From Fibrobacter sp. (GTDB lineage Bacteria; Fibrobacterota; Fibrobacteria; Fibrobacterales; Fibrobacteraceae), in assembly GCA_017412605.1 (NCBI GenBank), contig JAFPWY010000008.1, positions 186,001 to 250,000 of the forward strand: a stretch of 64,000 bases of DNA, written 5' to 3'. Under the pieces are notes generated by a model. That model made no database searches. It had not been told where the DNA came from and was given only the letters and a program-made list of their open reading frames with translations. Each line of letters starts with the position of its first letter. Position 1 is the stretch's first letter. The position numbers and the translations under genes were made by a program. Below are positions 55,323-61,959 of this stretch, in pieces.

Positions 55323-56159
55323 TCACGCGACGTTTGTCATCCTGTATTTTTTCCTGTATTCCTTGGGGGTCATGCCCATCACGTCTTGGAAGGCGTGGGC
55401 AAATTTACTCCCGTTGTTGTAGCCGACCGTGCCTGCAATCTCAAGGATTCCCCGGTCACATTCGCGAAGCTGTCTTGCGGCACGCTTCATTCGCTCACGG
55501 CGAGCATAGGTAAATACAGGGAGACCGAATACGTTCTTGAAGCAGACCTTCATTGCAGTAGGCGGCATGTCGAACTTGTCGGCAAGTTCCTCGATGGTGT
55601 AGTGGGAATCGATGTTGTCGCAAATGAAGGAACGGATGCCGTAAACCTTTTCTGCCTGGAGCATTGAGATGTTGCAATCGCGACAGACCGATTCGCGCTG
55701 GGCATCCATATTCTTGAGAGTAACCAGGATTTCAAGGAGCCCGAGTCGGCCATATTCCTGACAAACATTTTTCTGGGTGTGTGCGAACTTCGAGAAAACC
55801 GCCTGGATTTCTTCGTGCGTGTGCACGATAAAGGGCTTTTCGTGAATGTTGAATTTTTTCTGGATGGAATCCAGGTCGATGTCGAAGCCCCCGAAATTCT
55901 TGCGGATTGCATCTACCGCTTCTTCATAGAACAAGATGATGTCTCCGCAGTAATCTGCCGAACGCTTGAGACCGCTCAAGATCCAACCATCGCAAACGAT
56001 CATTTCACCCGGTTCCATGTGGTTGCAGGGCAAGAGCCCTCCAGCCCATTCCACGCGTCCCTGCCGGCAGAATTCCAGAGCAAGTACAGGAACCTTAGAA
56101 GAAATTACACCGGCCGTACCGATGTTTTGGCGCCATTCTATTCCAACGATATTTAACAT
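55323..56159 (-). CDS. AraC-family transcriptional regulator (YbtA-like context)
   Basis: The 278-residue regulator has a C-terminal double helix-turn-helix (YTIEELADKFDMPPTAMKVC; ILEIAGTVGYNNGSKFAHAF; MTPKEYRKKYR) and an N-terminal sensor-like part. Its position before an exporter-fold ABC pair matches YbtA-type regulators that sense siderophores. Two DtxR-type palindromes lie upstream (56187-56202 and 56237-56250), so it may itself be repressed by iron. Effector unknown. Confidence 0.9.
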   Translation of the reverse strand: MLNIVGIEWRQNIGTAGVISSKVPVLALEFCRQGRVEWAGGLLPCNHMEPGEMIVCDGWILSGLKRSADYCGDIILFYEEAVDAIRKNFGGFDIDLDSIQKKFNIHEKPFIVHTHEEIQAVFSKFAHTQKNVCQEYGRLGLLEILVTLKNMDAQRESVCRDCNISMLQAEKVYGIRSFICDNIDSHYTIEELADKFDMPPTAMKVCFKNVFGLPVFTYARRERMKRAARQLRECDRGILEIAGTVGYNNGSKFAHAFQDVMGMTPKEYRKKYRMTNVA

Positions 56160-56186
56160 AATAAACCCCTTGGCTTTCGCCTTTAT

Positions 56187-56250
56187 GTTAGCCTTGGCTT
56201 AAAAAGTGAGATAAATCTAACTTCATGCAAAAACTTTGTCAAGGCTAACT
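56187..56250. promoter_or_regulatory. Two DtxR-type operators upstream of the AraC gene
   Basis: GTTAGCCTTGGCTTAA at 56187-56202 is a near-perfect palindrome; TTGTCAAGGCTAAC at 56237-56250 is a weaker one. Confidence 0.65.
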
Positions 56251-56391
56251 TATGGGATAAAAAGGTTCATTTCTATAATTTTTTTCTTACGTCCCCCACT
56301 TTCTTATGTCTATTTGGAGCCAAAACAACCCATTCGGGATAATTTCTAAAAAAATTTCACATTTCTTAGGCTAATCGGATTTTATGATTTC

Positions 56392-56403
56392 CATTTGGAG
56401 TAG
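56392..56403 (+). promoter_or_regulatory. CATTTGGAGTAG motif upstream of the XusB-like gene
   Basis: Complete copy 82 bp before the ATG, six bases after TATGAT. Confidence 0.5.
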
Positions 56404-56485
56404 AACGCCATATTTGACATTTCTAAAATGCACCGCAAAATTTATTCAACAAGCGGATTCACAGTAATCCCTACAGGAGCATTCA

Positions 56486-57823
56486 ATGAAATCTAAAATT
56501 CTTGCCGCCATAGTGGCGTTATCGACCTGCATGGCCTTCGTCGCCTGCGGAGACGATTCCTCTTCCTCTGCTTCGGACGATCAGGAACTTTCCAGTTTCT
56601 CTACCGGAAAATCGGGGAAAGACGCTAAATCCAGCAGTTCTTCCAAGAAAGAAAAGAACAGCAGTTCTTCCAAGAAAGAAAAGAACAGCAGCTCGTCCAA
56701 GAAAGCAGAAAAGGGCGCATACACTCGCGATTTCGTAACAGCCATTGCTGCCGGCAACACCATGTTCATTGGCACCATGTCGCTGGACCACACGGACGAT
56801 ATCGGCAAGGACTTTATCGAAGTCGGTACCCGTGCAGGCGTAGTCTACTATGATGGAGCCATCTTCATCAACGATATGGATGTCGGCACCACAACCCGTT
56901 ACAGCCTTGATGGAAACAACAAGATTGGTAAAAAACAGGGCGAAATCAACCTGAGCGGCGTGTGGGCAAACCACATTTACTTTGTGAACGAAGAAAAGGC
57001 CTACCTGGGTGGCGCTGTCGACTCCCTGATTATCTTCAACCCGAAAACTATGAAGGTGACAGGCTCCATTGACTTGTCCAAGTATAAGGATAAGGACGCC
57101 TTTGCCGTTAGCCCGGGAACCGGAGTCATTGTGGATGGCCGTCTTTATGTGGGTCTTCTGCAGAACGTGAGCGATTACGAGACCGGTTATACCGCTGAAG
57201 TCGCCATTATCGATGTGAAAAAGGACAAGGTACTTGCCGTCGCCAAGGACGATCGCATTGCCGCCGTGGGCTCCCTGGACGATAGCCAGAGTTCCGCATT
57301 CGTTGTCGCCGGCGATTACATCTACACCTACTGCAACGGTTCCTGGGGCTACGCTCCCGGCCAGGTCGACGGTTTCCTCCGTATCAAGATCGGCGAAACG
57401 GAATTCGACAAGGATTACGTGTGGAAAGTCTCTAAAGAAGTGGGAATCAAGGGCCTTACCGAGAAAGGCGTGTTCAAGTACCTTTCCCCGTTCACCAAGG
57501 CTGACGGCAACGTGGTTTATTCCTACCTCAACGTGATGATGGACATGAAGAAGGAATGGGCCTCCGCCGAAAACTACTACGATTACACTTGCAAGGCTGT
57601 GAAAGTCGACCTTGCCAAGAAGAAGATAACTGCCCTCCCCATCGATTATACTTCCAGCTGGGCAAGCTACGGCAAGTACATTGAAGAAGAAGGCACAGTA
57701 CTGTTTGCCGTCTCCACCGAAAAGGATGGAAATGCCTATTTCCGCTATGACCCCAAAAAAGACAAGGCCGAAAAGATTGCTAGCATAGAACAGATTCCGA
57801 TGTGGATCGTTCCGCTCAAGTAA
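56486..57823 (+). CDS. DUF4374/XusB-like propeller lipoprotein 2
   Basis: The 445-residue lipoprotein has lipobox FVAC (Cys21), a Ser/Lys linker with three 9-residue repeats of the type NSSSSKKEK (49-75), and a propeller-like domain (GVVYYDGAIFINDMD, DSLIIFNPKTMKVTGSIDL, VAIIDVKKDKVLAV, closing MWIVPLK) clearly related to the protein at 14726-16168. An AGGAG site precedes the ATG. A siderophore-capture role as in XusB is inferred. It heads the plus-strand block that ends in TonB, ExbBD and a TonB receptor, though a terminator follows it. Confidence 0.72.
   Translation: MKSKILAAIVALSTCMAFVACGDDSSSSASDDQELSSFSTGKSGKDAKSSSSSKKEKNSSSSKKEKNSSSSKKAEKGAYTRDFVTAIAAGNTMFIGTMSLDHTDDIGKDFIEVGTRAGVVYYDGAIFINDMDVGTTTRYSLDGNNKIGKKQGEINLSGVWANHIYFVNEEKAYLGGAVDSLIIFNPKTMKVTGSIDLSKYKDKDAFAVSPGTGVIVDGRLYVGLLQNVSDYETGYTAEVAIIDVKKDKVLAVAKDDRIAAVGSLDDSQSSAFVVAGDYIYTYCNGSWGYAPGQVDGFLRIKIGETEFDKDYVWKVSKEVGIKGLTEKGVFKYLSPFTKADGNVVYSYLNVMMDMKKEWASAENYYDYTCKAVKVDLAKKKITALPIDYTSSWASYGKYIEEEGTVLFAVSTEKDGNAYFRYDPKKDKAEKIASIEQIPMWIVPLK
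56630..56713 (+). repeat. 27-bp tandem repeats in the lipoprotein linker
   Basis: Three units of AACAGCAGTTCTTCCAAGAA plus AGAAAAG (first and last diverged); in-frame, encode NSSSSKKEK. Confidence 0.85.
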
Positions 57824-57853
57824 TCTTGACGAAAACCTTGCTTTCTCTCTAGG

Positions 57854-57886
57854 CTTCCCGGCTTTTTAGCCGGGAAGTTTTTTTTA
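57854..57886 (+). terminator. Intrinsic terminator after the XusB-like gene
   Basis: CTTCCCGGCT / AGCCGGGAAG stem followed by eight T. Confidence 0.92.
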
Positions 57887-57918
57887 TCTCACAAGCCCCT
57901 TTTGGATTTTGCCATGTC

Positions 57919-57930
57919 TATTTGGAGTAG
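57919..57930 (+). promoter_or_regulatory. TATTTGGAGTAG motif upstream of the LolA-like gene
   Basis: Complete copy 65 bp before the ATG; a TTTTGGA half-copy lies about 20 bp upstream and a partial TTAG..CTAA box (AAGACTAACTTTAG) at 57946-57959. Confidence 0.5.
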
Positions 57931-57995
57931 TAAAAAAAATAAGATAAGACTAACTTTAGCGGCAAAAAAAGCCGATTTATCGGCAGGAGATCATT

Positions 57996-58778
57996 ATGGA
58001 TTTGAAAATGGTTAAAAAAGGCGCGATACTGGTTGTCGCATTGGCTTCCTTTGTAGCTGCGGAATCCCTTTCGGGCCGCGATATTGTGCAAAAAGTGAAG
58101 GACCGTCCCGACGGCGATACGCGCAGTTCCGAACTGCAGATGACGCTCATCAACAAGGGTGGATCCAAGCGCGAACGCAAGATCACCTCGTTTGCGATGG
58201 ACGTAGGCAAGGATACCAAGCAGATTATGTTCTTCCGCTACCCCAACGACGTGAAGGGCACGGGATTCCTGACGGTCGATTACGACGACATCAGCAAGGA
58301 TGACGACAAATGGCTCTACCTGCCCGCCATGAAGAAGACTCGCCGCATCAGCGGAAAGAGTTCCAAGACCGATTACTTCATGGGTTCCGACTTCACCTAC
58401 GATGATGTGGGCCAGCGCAACGTAGACGAAGATACGCACACGCTCTTGCGCGAAGAGAAGGTGGATGGCGTAGATTGCTGGGTGATCGAATCGGTTCCCA
58501 AGAAAGGCGACGAAATTTTCTCAAAGAAGATTTCTTGGATCCGCAAGGACTGTTTGATTGCCGCAAAAGTCGAATACTACGACAAGCTCGGCAAGCTGCA
58601 CCGTTTCTTGAAGGTGGAAAAGGTCGTTCAGGTTGACGGCTTCTGGGCTATCGGCAAGATGAGCATGGAAAACGTGCAGACAAGCCACAAGACCATCCTC
58701 GAATTTGGCGAACTCAAGTTCAACATTCCGCTTGACGCAAAGACTTTCACTGTTCCGCGCCTGGAACGCGGTCTGTAA
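57996..58778 (+). CDS. Outer membrane lipoprotein-sorting (LolA-like) protein
   Basis: The 260-residue protein has a Sec signal ([15 protein letters not shown]) and the fold pattern of LolA-like outer-membrane lipoprotein-sorting proteins: [41 protein letters not shown] and the late [19 protein letters not shown]. Such proteins accompany COG1033 RND exporters and OM barrels in hydrophobic-molecule export. AGGAG precedes the ATG. It starts a run of genes through the OM barrel, TonB, ExbB, ExbD and the receptor. Confidence 0.85.
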   Translation: MDLKMVKKGAILVVALASFVAAESLSGRDIVQKVKDRPDGDTRSSELQMTLINKGGSKRERKITSFAMDVGKDTKQIMFFRYPNDVKGTGFLTVDYDDISKDDDKWLYLPAMKKTRRISGKSSKTDYFMGSDFTYDDVGQRNVDEDTHTLLREEKVDGVDCWVIESVPKKGDEIFSKKISWIRKDCLIAAKVEYYDKLGKLHRFLKVEKVVQVDGFWAIGKMSMENVQTSHKTILEFGELKFNIPLDAKTFTVPRLERGL

Positions 58779-58780
58779 AA

Positions 58781-58826
58781 TAGACGAAAGAACGGACCTT
58801 CGGTCCTACAGACGAAAGACGAAAGA
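58781..58826 (+). repeat. Dispersed repeat family D, copy 2
   Basis: TAGACGAAAGAACGG, hairpin ACCTTCGGT, then CCTACAGACGAAAGACGAAA; matches the inverted copy at 55277. Confidence 0.85.
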
Positions 58827-58828
58827 GA

Positions 58829-58870
58829 GTCATCCTGAGCGTAGTGCGAAGCACGAAGTCGAAGGATCCA
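58829..58870 (+). repeat. Dispersed repeat family C, supplying a ribosome-binding site
   Basis: GTCATCCTGAGC....GAAGTCGAAGGATCCA. Its GAAGGA end lies 7 bp before the ATG of the OM barrel gene. Confidence 0.75.
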
Positions 58871-58873
58871 GTT

Positions 58874-60094
58874 ATGAATAAAATTGCTGTTTTTACGATG
58901 GTTGTTGCGGGGACGGTAGCGAGCCTCGCCATGGCACAGGAATCGCCGTTTCAGTTCAACGGGTTCGTGGATACGTATCATGCCGCGCAGACGGAATGGC
59001 CTCACGACATGACATCTTCCCGAACGCGCCTGCGCACCGAGTTGCGCGTCGATTACGAGAACGCTTACCTGTTCGCAAGCCTGAATGCGACGCATAACAG
59101 CGTACTAGACGATCGCACGGGAGTGCAGCTTCAAGAAGCGTATTTCAACTACACGAACAGCGTCCTGGACATTCGCGCCGGTCGCCAAATTGTCGTGTGG
59201 GGCGTGGCCGACGGTCTCCGTGTCACTGACTTGATTTCGCCTGTAGACTACACGGAATTCATGTCAAGCGATTACGACGACTTGCGCATGGCTGTAGACG
59301 GTTTCCGCATCAAGTACCCTGGGGAACGCGTGAATGCAGAAATTGTCTATGTGCCTGTACCGCGATACTTCCAAATGCCAATCCAGGAAGACAATCCCTG
59401 GCGTCCGAATATGCCTGAAAACGCGACCTTCGATTTTCCGGAGGGTCCCGATGCCCGTTTTAAGAACGGCGATTTCGGAACACGCCTTTCGTTCTTCCTC
59501 TCGAATTTCGACTTCTCCGTTTCGGCGCTGCATACGCATAACCAGTCACCGGTGACAGTGGCGAGTTACGACATCGAAAAGGATTCCATCATCATCCACG
59601 GCGTTCACGAAACAATGACGATGTTCGGCGGAGACATTTCCATGCCGCTCGGGGAATTCGTCATCCGGGCCGAAGTCGCAGAATATCTAGGCGAGGCTCT
59701 TGGTTATAGGAGTAATTTCGACTATGCCCGCAAGAATACGTTCAATGCGCTCGGAGGTATCGACTGGTACGCAGGTAACAACTGGACATTCATGGTGCAA
59801 TACCTGCACAAATACATCGCCGATTACTCGGATGAACTTTCTGCAGAAAAAAACACCTCCGAAATGACTTTCCGCATTTCGAAGGAACTTTTGAACAATA
59901 CGCTCAAACTTTCGCTTTACGGAATGTTCGATATCGACAACCTTGCCTATTATGGTCGCGCTTCGGGTGATTACGCACTCACGGATCAGGTGACGCTTTC
60001 TGCCGGCTACGACCATTTTGGAGGCAAGCGCGGACAACTAGCTCAGTACAAGAAAAATCGCGAAGTTTGGGCAAAAGCCAAGTATTATTTCTAG
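58874..60094 (+). CDS. DUF1302-like outer-membrane barrel protein
   Basis: From the ATG at 58874 the protein has 406 residues: Sec signal ending AMAQ, then amphipathic strands (FQFNGFVDTYHAAQ, TRLRTELRVDYENAYLFASL) with the IRAGRQIVVWGVADGLRVTDLI segment (quoted in part: AGRQIVVWG, DLISPVDYTEF) typical of DUF1302-like proteins, and a terminal EVWAKAKYYF. DUF1302, LolA-like and RND proteins form predicted trans-envelope exporters. The upstream in-frame ATG at 58844 lies within the repeat and is less likely. It ends directly before tonB. Confidence 0.83.
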   Translation: MNKIAVFTMVVAGTVASLAMAQESPFQFNGFVDTYHAAQTEWPHDMTSSRTRLRTELRVDYENAYLFASLNATHNSVLDDRTGVQLQEAYFNYTNSVLDIRAGRQIVVWGVADGLRVTDLISPVDYTEFMSSDYDDLRMAVDGFRIKYPGERVNAEIVYVPVPRYFQMPIQEDNPWRPNMPENATFDFPEGPDARFKNGDFGTRLSFFLSNFDFSVSALHTHNQSPVTVASYDIEKDSIIIHGVHETMTMFGGDISMPLGEFVIRAEVAEYLGEALGYRSNFDYARKNTFNALGGIDWYAGNNWTFMVQYLHKYIADYSDELSAEKNTSEMTFRISKELLNNTLKLSLYGMFDIDNLAYYGRASGDYALTDQVTLSAGYDHFGGKRGQLAQYKKNREVWAKAKYYF

Positions 60095-60790
60095 ATGAGA
60101 AACCCTTACGCATCATTCCTCATGAAAAACGCCTTCTGGGTGGGCGTCTGTCTTGCGATTGTCTTGCACGCCGGCTTCTATGCCTGGGGATTCTTAAGGC
60201 ATTCGCAGGTGGTCACTACACGTGAGGACGCTGAAGTCATCCATGTGGAACGTCTGCTGCTCACTCCACCGGAACCACCTCCTGAAGTAAAAAAGGTCGT
60301 GCAGAAAGTTGTGCGGGCAAAGATTATCCCGAACATCGTGCAAGATACAGTTCCAGAGCCGGAGCCTGAACCCGAGCCGGAACCGATTATGGTTACGGAC
60401 GCCGAAGTGGTTGAAGCGCCTGTTGTCGAAGAACCGGTTGCACCGCCACCTCCCCCGCCTCCGCCACCTCCGCCGAAACCTTCCAAGGATTCGCTGATGA
60501 AGGTGACGCGTGCCTATCTGATGGGACTTTCGAAGGAATTTGAAAAACGCAAAGATTACCCCGCAACGGCCCGTCGCTTAAAGCAAGAGGGAACTGTTCG
60601 CGTGCAATTTACGGTTGCCAAGGATGGAGTCATCAGTGGCGCCGTAGTCGCAAAGCCATGCCCGTATTCCTCACTGAACGAAAGCGCGCTGGCGGCAGTG
60701 CAGGCTGTTTCCAAGTTCGATCCCATTCCGGCCATTTTGGAAAAAGACACATGGAAAATGGAGATACCTATAAAATACAACCTGCATTAA
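60095..60790 (+). CDS. tonB: TonB energy-transducing protein
   Basis: The 231-residue protein has an N-terminal membrane anchor (FWVGVCLAIVLHAGFYAWGF), a Pro/Glu-rich periplasmic spacer including a run of eleven Pro, and a C-terminal TonB domain (DYPATARRLKQEGTVRVQF, VVAKPCPYSSLNESALAAV, WKMEIPIKYNLH). It transmits ExbBD energy to receptors. Its ATG directly follows the barrel gene stop. The following gap contains a large REP-pair hairpin. Confidence 0.93.
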   Translation: MRNPYASFLMKNAFWVGVCLAIVLHAGFYAWGFLRHSQVVTTREDAEVIHVERLLLTPPEPPPEVKKVVQKVVRAKIIPNIVQDTVPEPEPEPEPEPIMVTDAEVVEAPVVEEPVAPPPPPPPPPPPKPSKDSLMKVTRAYLMGLSKEFEKRKDYPATARRLKQEGTVRVQFTVAKDGVISGAVVAKPCPYSSLNESALAAVQAVSKFDPIPAILEKDTWKMEIPIKYNLH

Positions 60791-60834
60791 CACTATTTTC
60801 ATTGTGCAAGCTTTTCTGCAGCTCTCGGCACCCA

Positions 60835-60916
60835 TGTCATTGCGAGCGTAGCGAAGCAATCTCAATCCAAAATTTGGTAAGAGATTGCCACGGTCACTAA
60901 GTGACCTCGCAATGAC
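60835..60916. repeat. Facing pair of REP-like repeats between tonB and exbB
   Basis: TGTCATTGCGAGCGTAGCGA plus AGCAATCTC (60835-60863) faces GAGATTGCCACGG....CTCGCAATGACA (60881-60916). Together they can fold into one long hairpin in the tonB-exbB mRNA. Confidence 0.85.
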
Positions 60917-60948
60917 AAAGTAAAGACTTAAAAAAAGGAAAGATAAAC

Positions 60949-61557
60949 ATGAACTACATCTTAGACTTTATCCAACAGGGCGGCGTCATCGCCTACGTTC
61001 TCGTAGCCATGAATTTCGTAGGCTACTCCATCATCGTGTGGAAAATCATTTCGCTGATTCTTTTTAACAGGAGCATTCGCAAACGTCTCCCATCCAAGAT
61101 TCTACATCGCGTAGTGACGCACAATACCGATCACCACATCATTATCGAAAGCATCCGCACCGAAATCGCACTCGCCTTCTCTCCGTTACAAAAGGGAATG
61201 ACCACGATTGAAAACATCGCAAGCATTTCTCCACTGCTCGGCCTCTTGGGCACTGTTTTCGGCATCTTCAACGCATTCAGCGTCATTGCCGTTTCTGGCC
61301 TTTCTGACGCAGGTGCTTTTGCCACCGGCATCAAACTCGCCCTCATCACGACCGTGATTGGCCTTGTAGTTGCCATTCCGCATGTCATTTCGTTCAACTA
61401 CCTGAATGCCCGCATGGAATCGGAGCAGGACAATGTGGAAAACGATGTTCTTTTGCAACTGGGCCGCATTCTGAAGGAAAAGGACCACAGACGCTCTCAG
61501 GGGGTTGCCACGTCGCCTTCGGCTCCTCGCAATGACATTATTGATGAGGATGCATAA
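60949..61557 (+). CDS. exbB: ExbB/TolQ-family proton channel protein
   Basis: The 202-residue protein has three membrane helices with the ExbB pattern (QGGVIAYVLVAMNFVGYSIIVW, SPLLGLLGTVFGIFNAFSVI quoted in full-length pieces under twenty residues: LLGLLGTVFGIFNAF; and KLALITTVIGLVVAIPHVISF). It drives TonB with ExbD. The last ~20 residues (GVATSPSAPRND) are encoded by a REP-like repeat. AGGAAAG precedes the ATG. It ends right before exbD. Confidence 0.92.
   Translation: MNYILDFIQQGGVIAYVLVAMNFVGYSIIVWKIISLILFNRSIRKRLPSKILHRVVTHNTDHHIIIESIRTEIALAFSPLQKGMTTIENIASISPLLGLLGTVFGIFNAFSVIAVSGLSDAGAFATGIKLALITTVIGLVVAIPHVISFNYLNARMESEQDNVENDVLLQLGRILKEKDHRRSQGVATSPSAPRNDIIDEDA
61502..61536 (-). repeat. 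REP-like repeat, family A variant, encoding the ExbB tail
   Basis: GGGTTGCCACGTCGCCTTCG then GCTCCTCGCAATGACA; in frame near the exbB stop. Confidence 0.8.
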
Positions 61558-61953
61558 ATGGCAAAGCGAACCCGCCGAATCCGCCCCGACATGACGCCGC
61601 TGATTGACTGCGTTTTCTTGCTGCTGGTATTTTTCCTTGTCACCTCCGTTTTCAAGCAAGACGAATCCGTGCTCAAGTTGATTCTGCCCGAGACGCAAAG
61701 CGAAGTCAAGCGCGATACGCCCGAAGGATTGTATATCGAACTTTCCGAGACAGAACTCGCATTCAATGGAGAGCGCGGCACCCCTGATGATTTACGCGTC
61801 AAGGCAGCATCAGTACAGAATAAGAAATCTCCGGTGGCCATCAAGATTGACAAGGGCACGACTTACGAACGCATCGCCATCGTACTCGACATCTTGCAAG
61901 TCCAGAAACTGTACAACATCCAGTTGATAAACGAACTTGAAAATGGGGAATAA
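61558..61953 (+). CDS. exbD: ExbD/TolR-family protein
   Basis: The 131-residue protein has one N-terminal helix with the essential membrane Asp (MTPLIDCVFLLLVFFLV, Asp17) and a periplasmic domain (VAIKIDKGTTYERIAIVLDIL). It forms the stator with ExbB. The ATG directly follows the exbB stop (TAAATG), and the TonB receptor starts 7 bp after its stop. Confidence 0.94.
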   Translation: MAKRTRRIRPDMTPLIDCVFLLLVFFLVTSVFKQDESVLKLILPETQSEVKRDTPEGLYIELSETELAFNGERGTPDDLRVKAASVQNKKSPVAIKIDKGTTYERIAIVLDILQVQKLYNIQLINELENGE

Positions 61954-61959
61954 AGCACA

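Larger units (their letters stand above)
56160..56485. other. 326-bp divergent intergenic region (AraC / XusB-like)
   Basis: No gene. It holds the two palindromes near the AraC side, a partial motif TATTTGGAG at 56311-56319, a TATGAT box at about 56383 and the complete CATTTGGAGTAG at 56392-56403 on the lipoprotein side. Confidence 0.7.
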
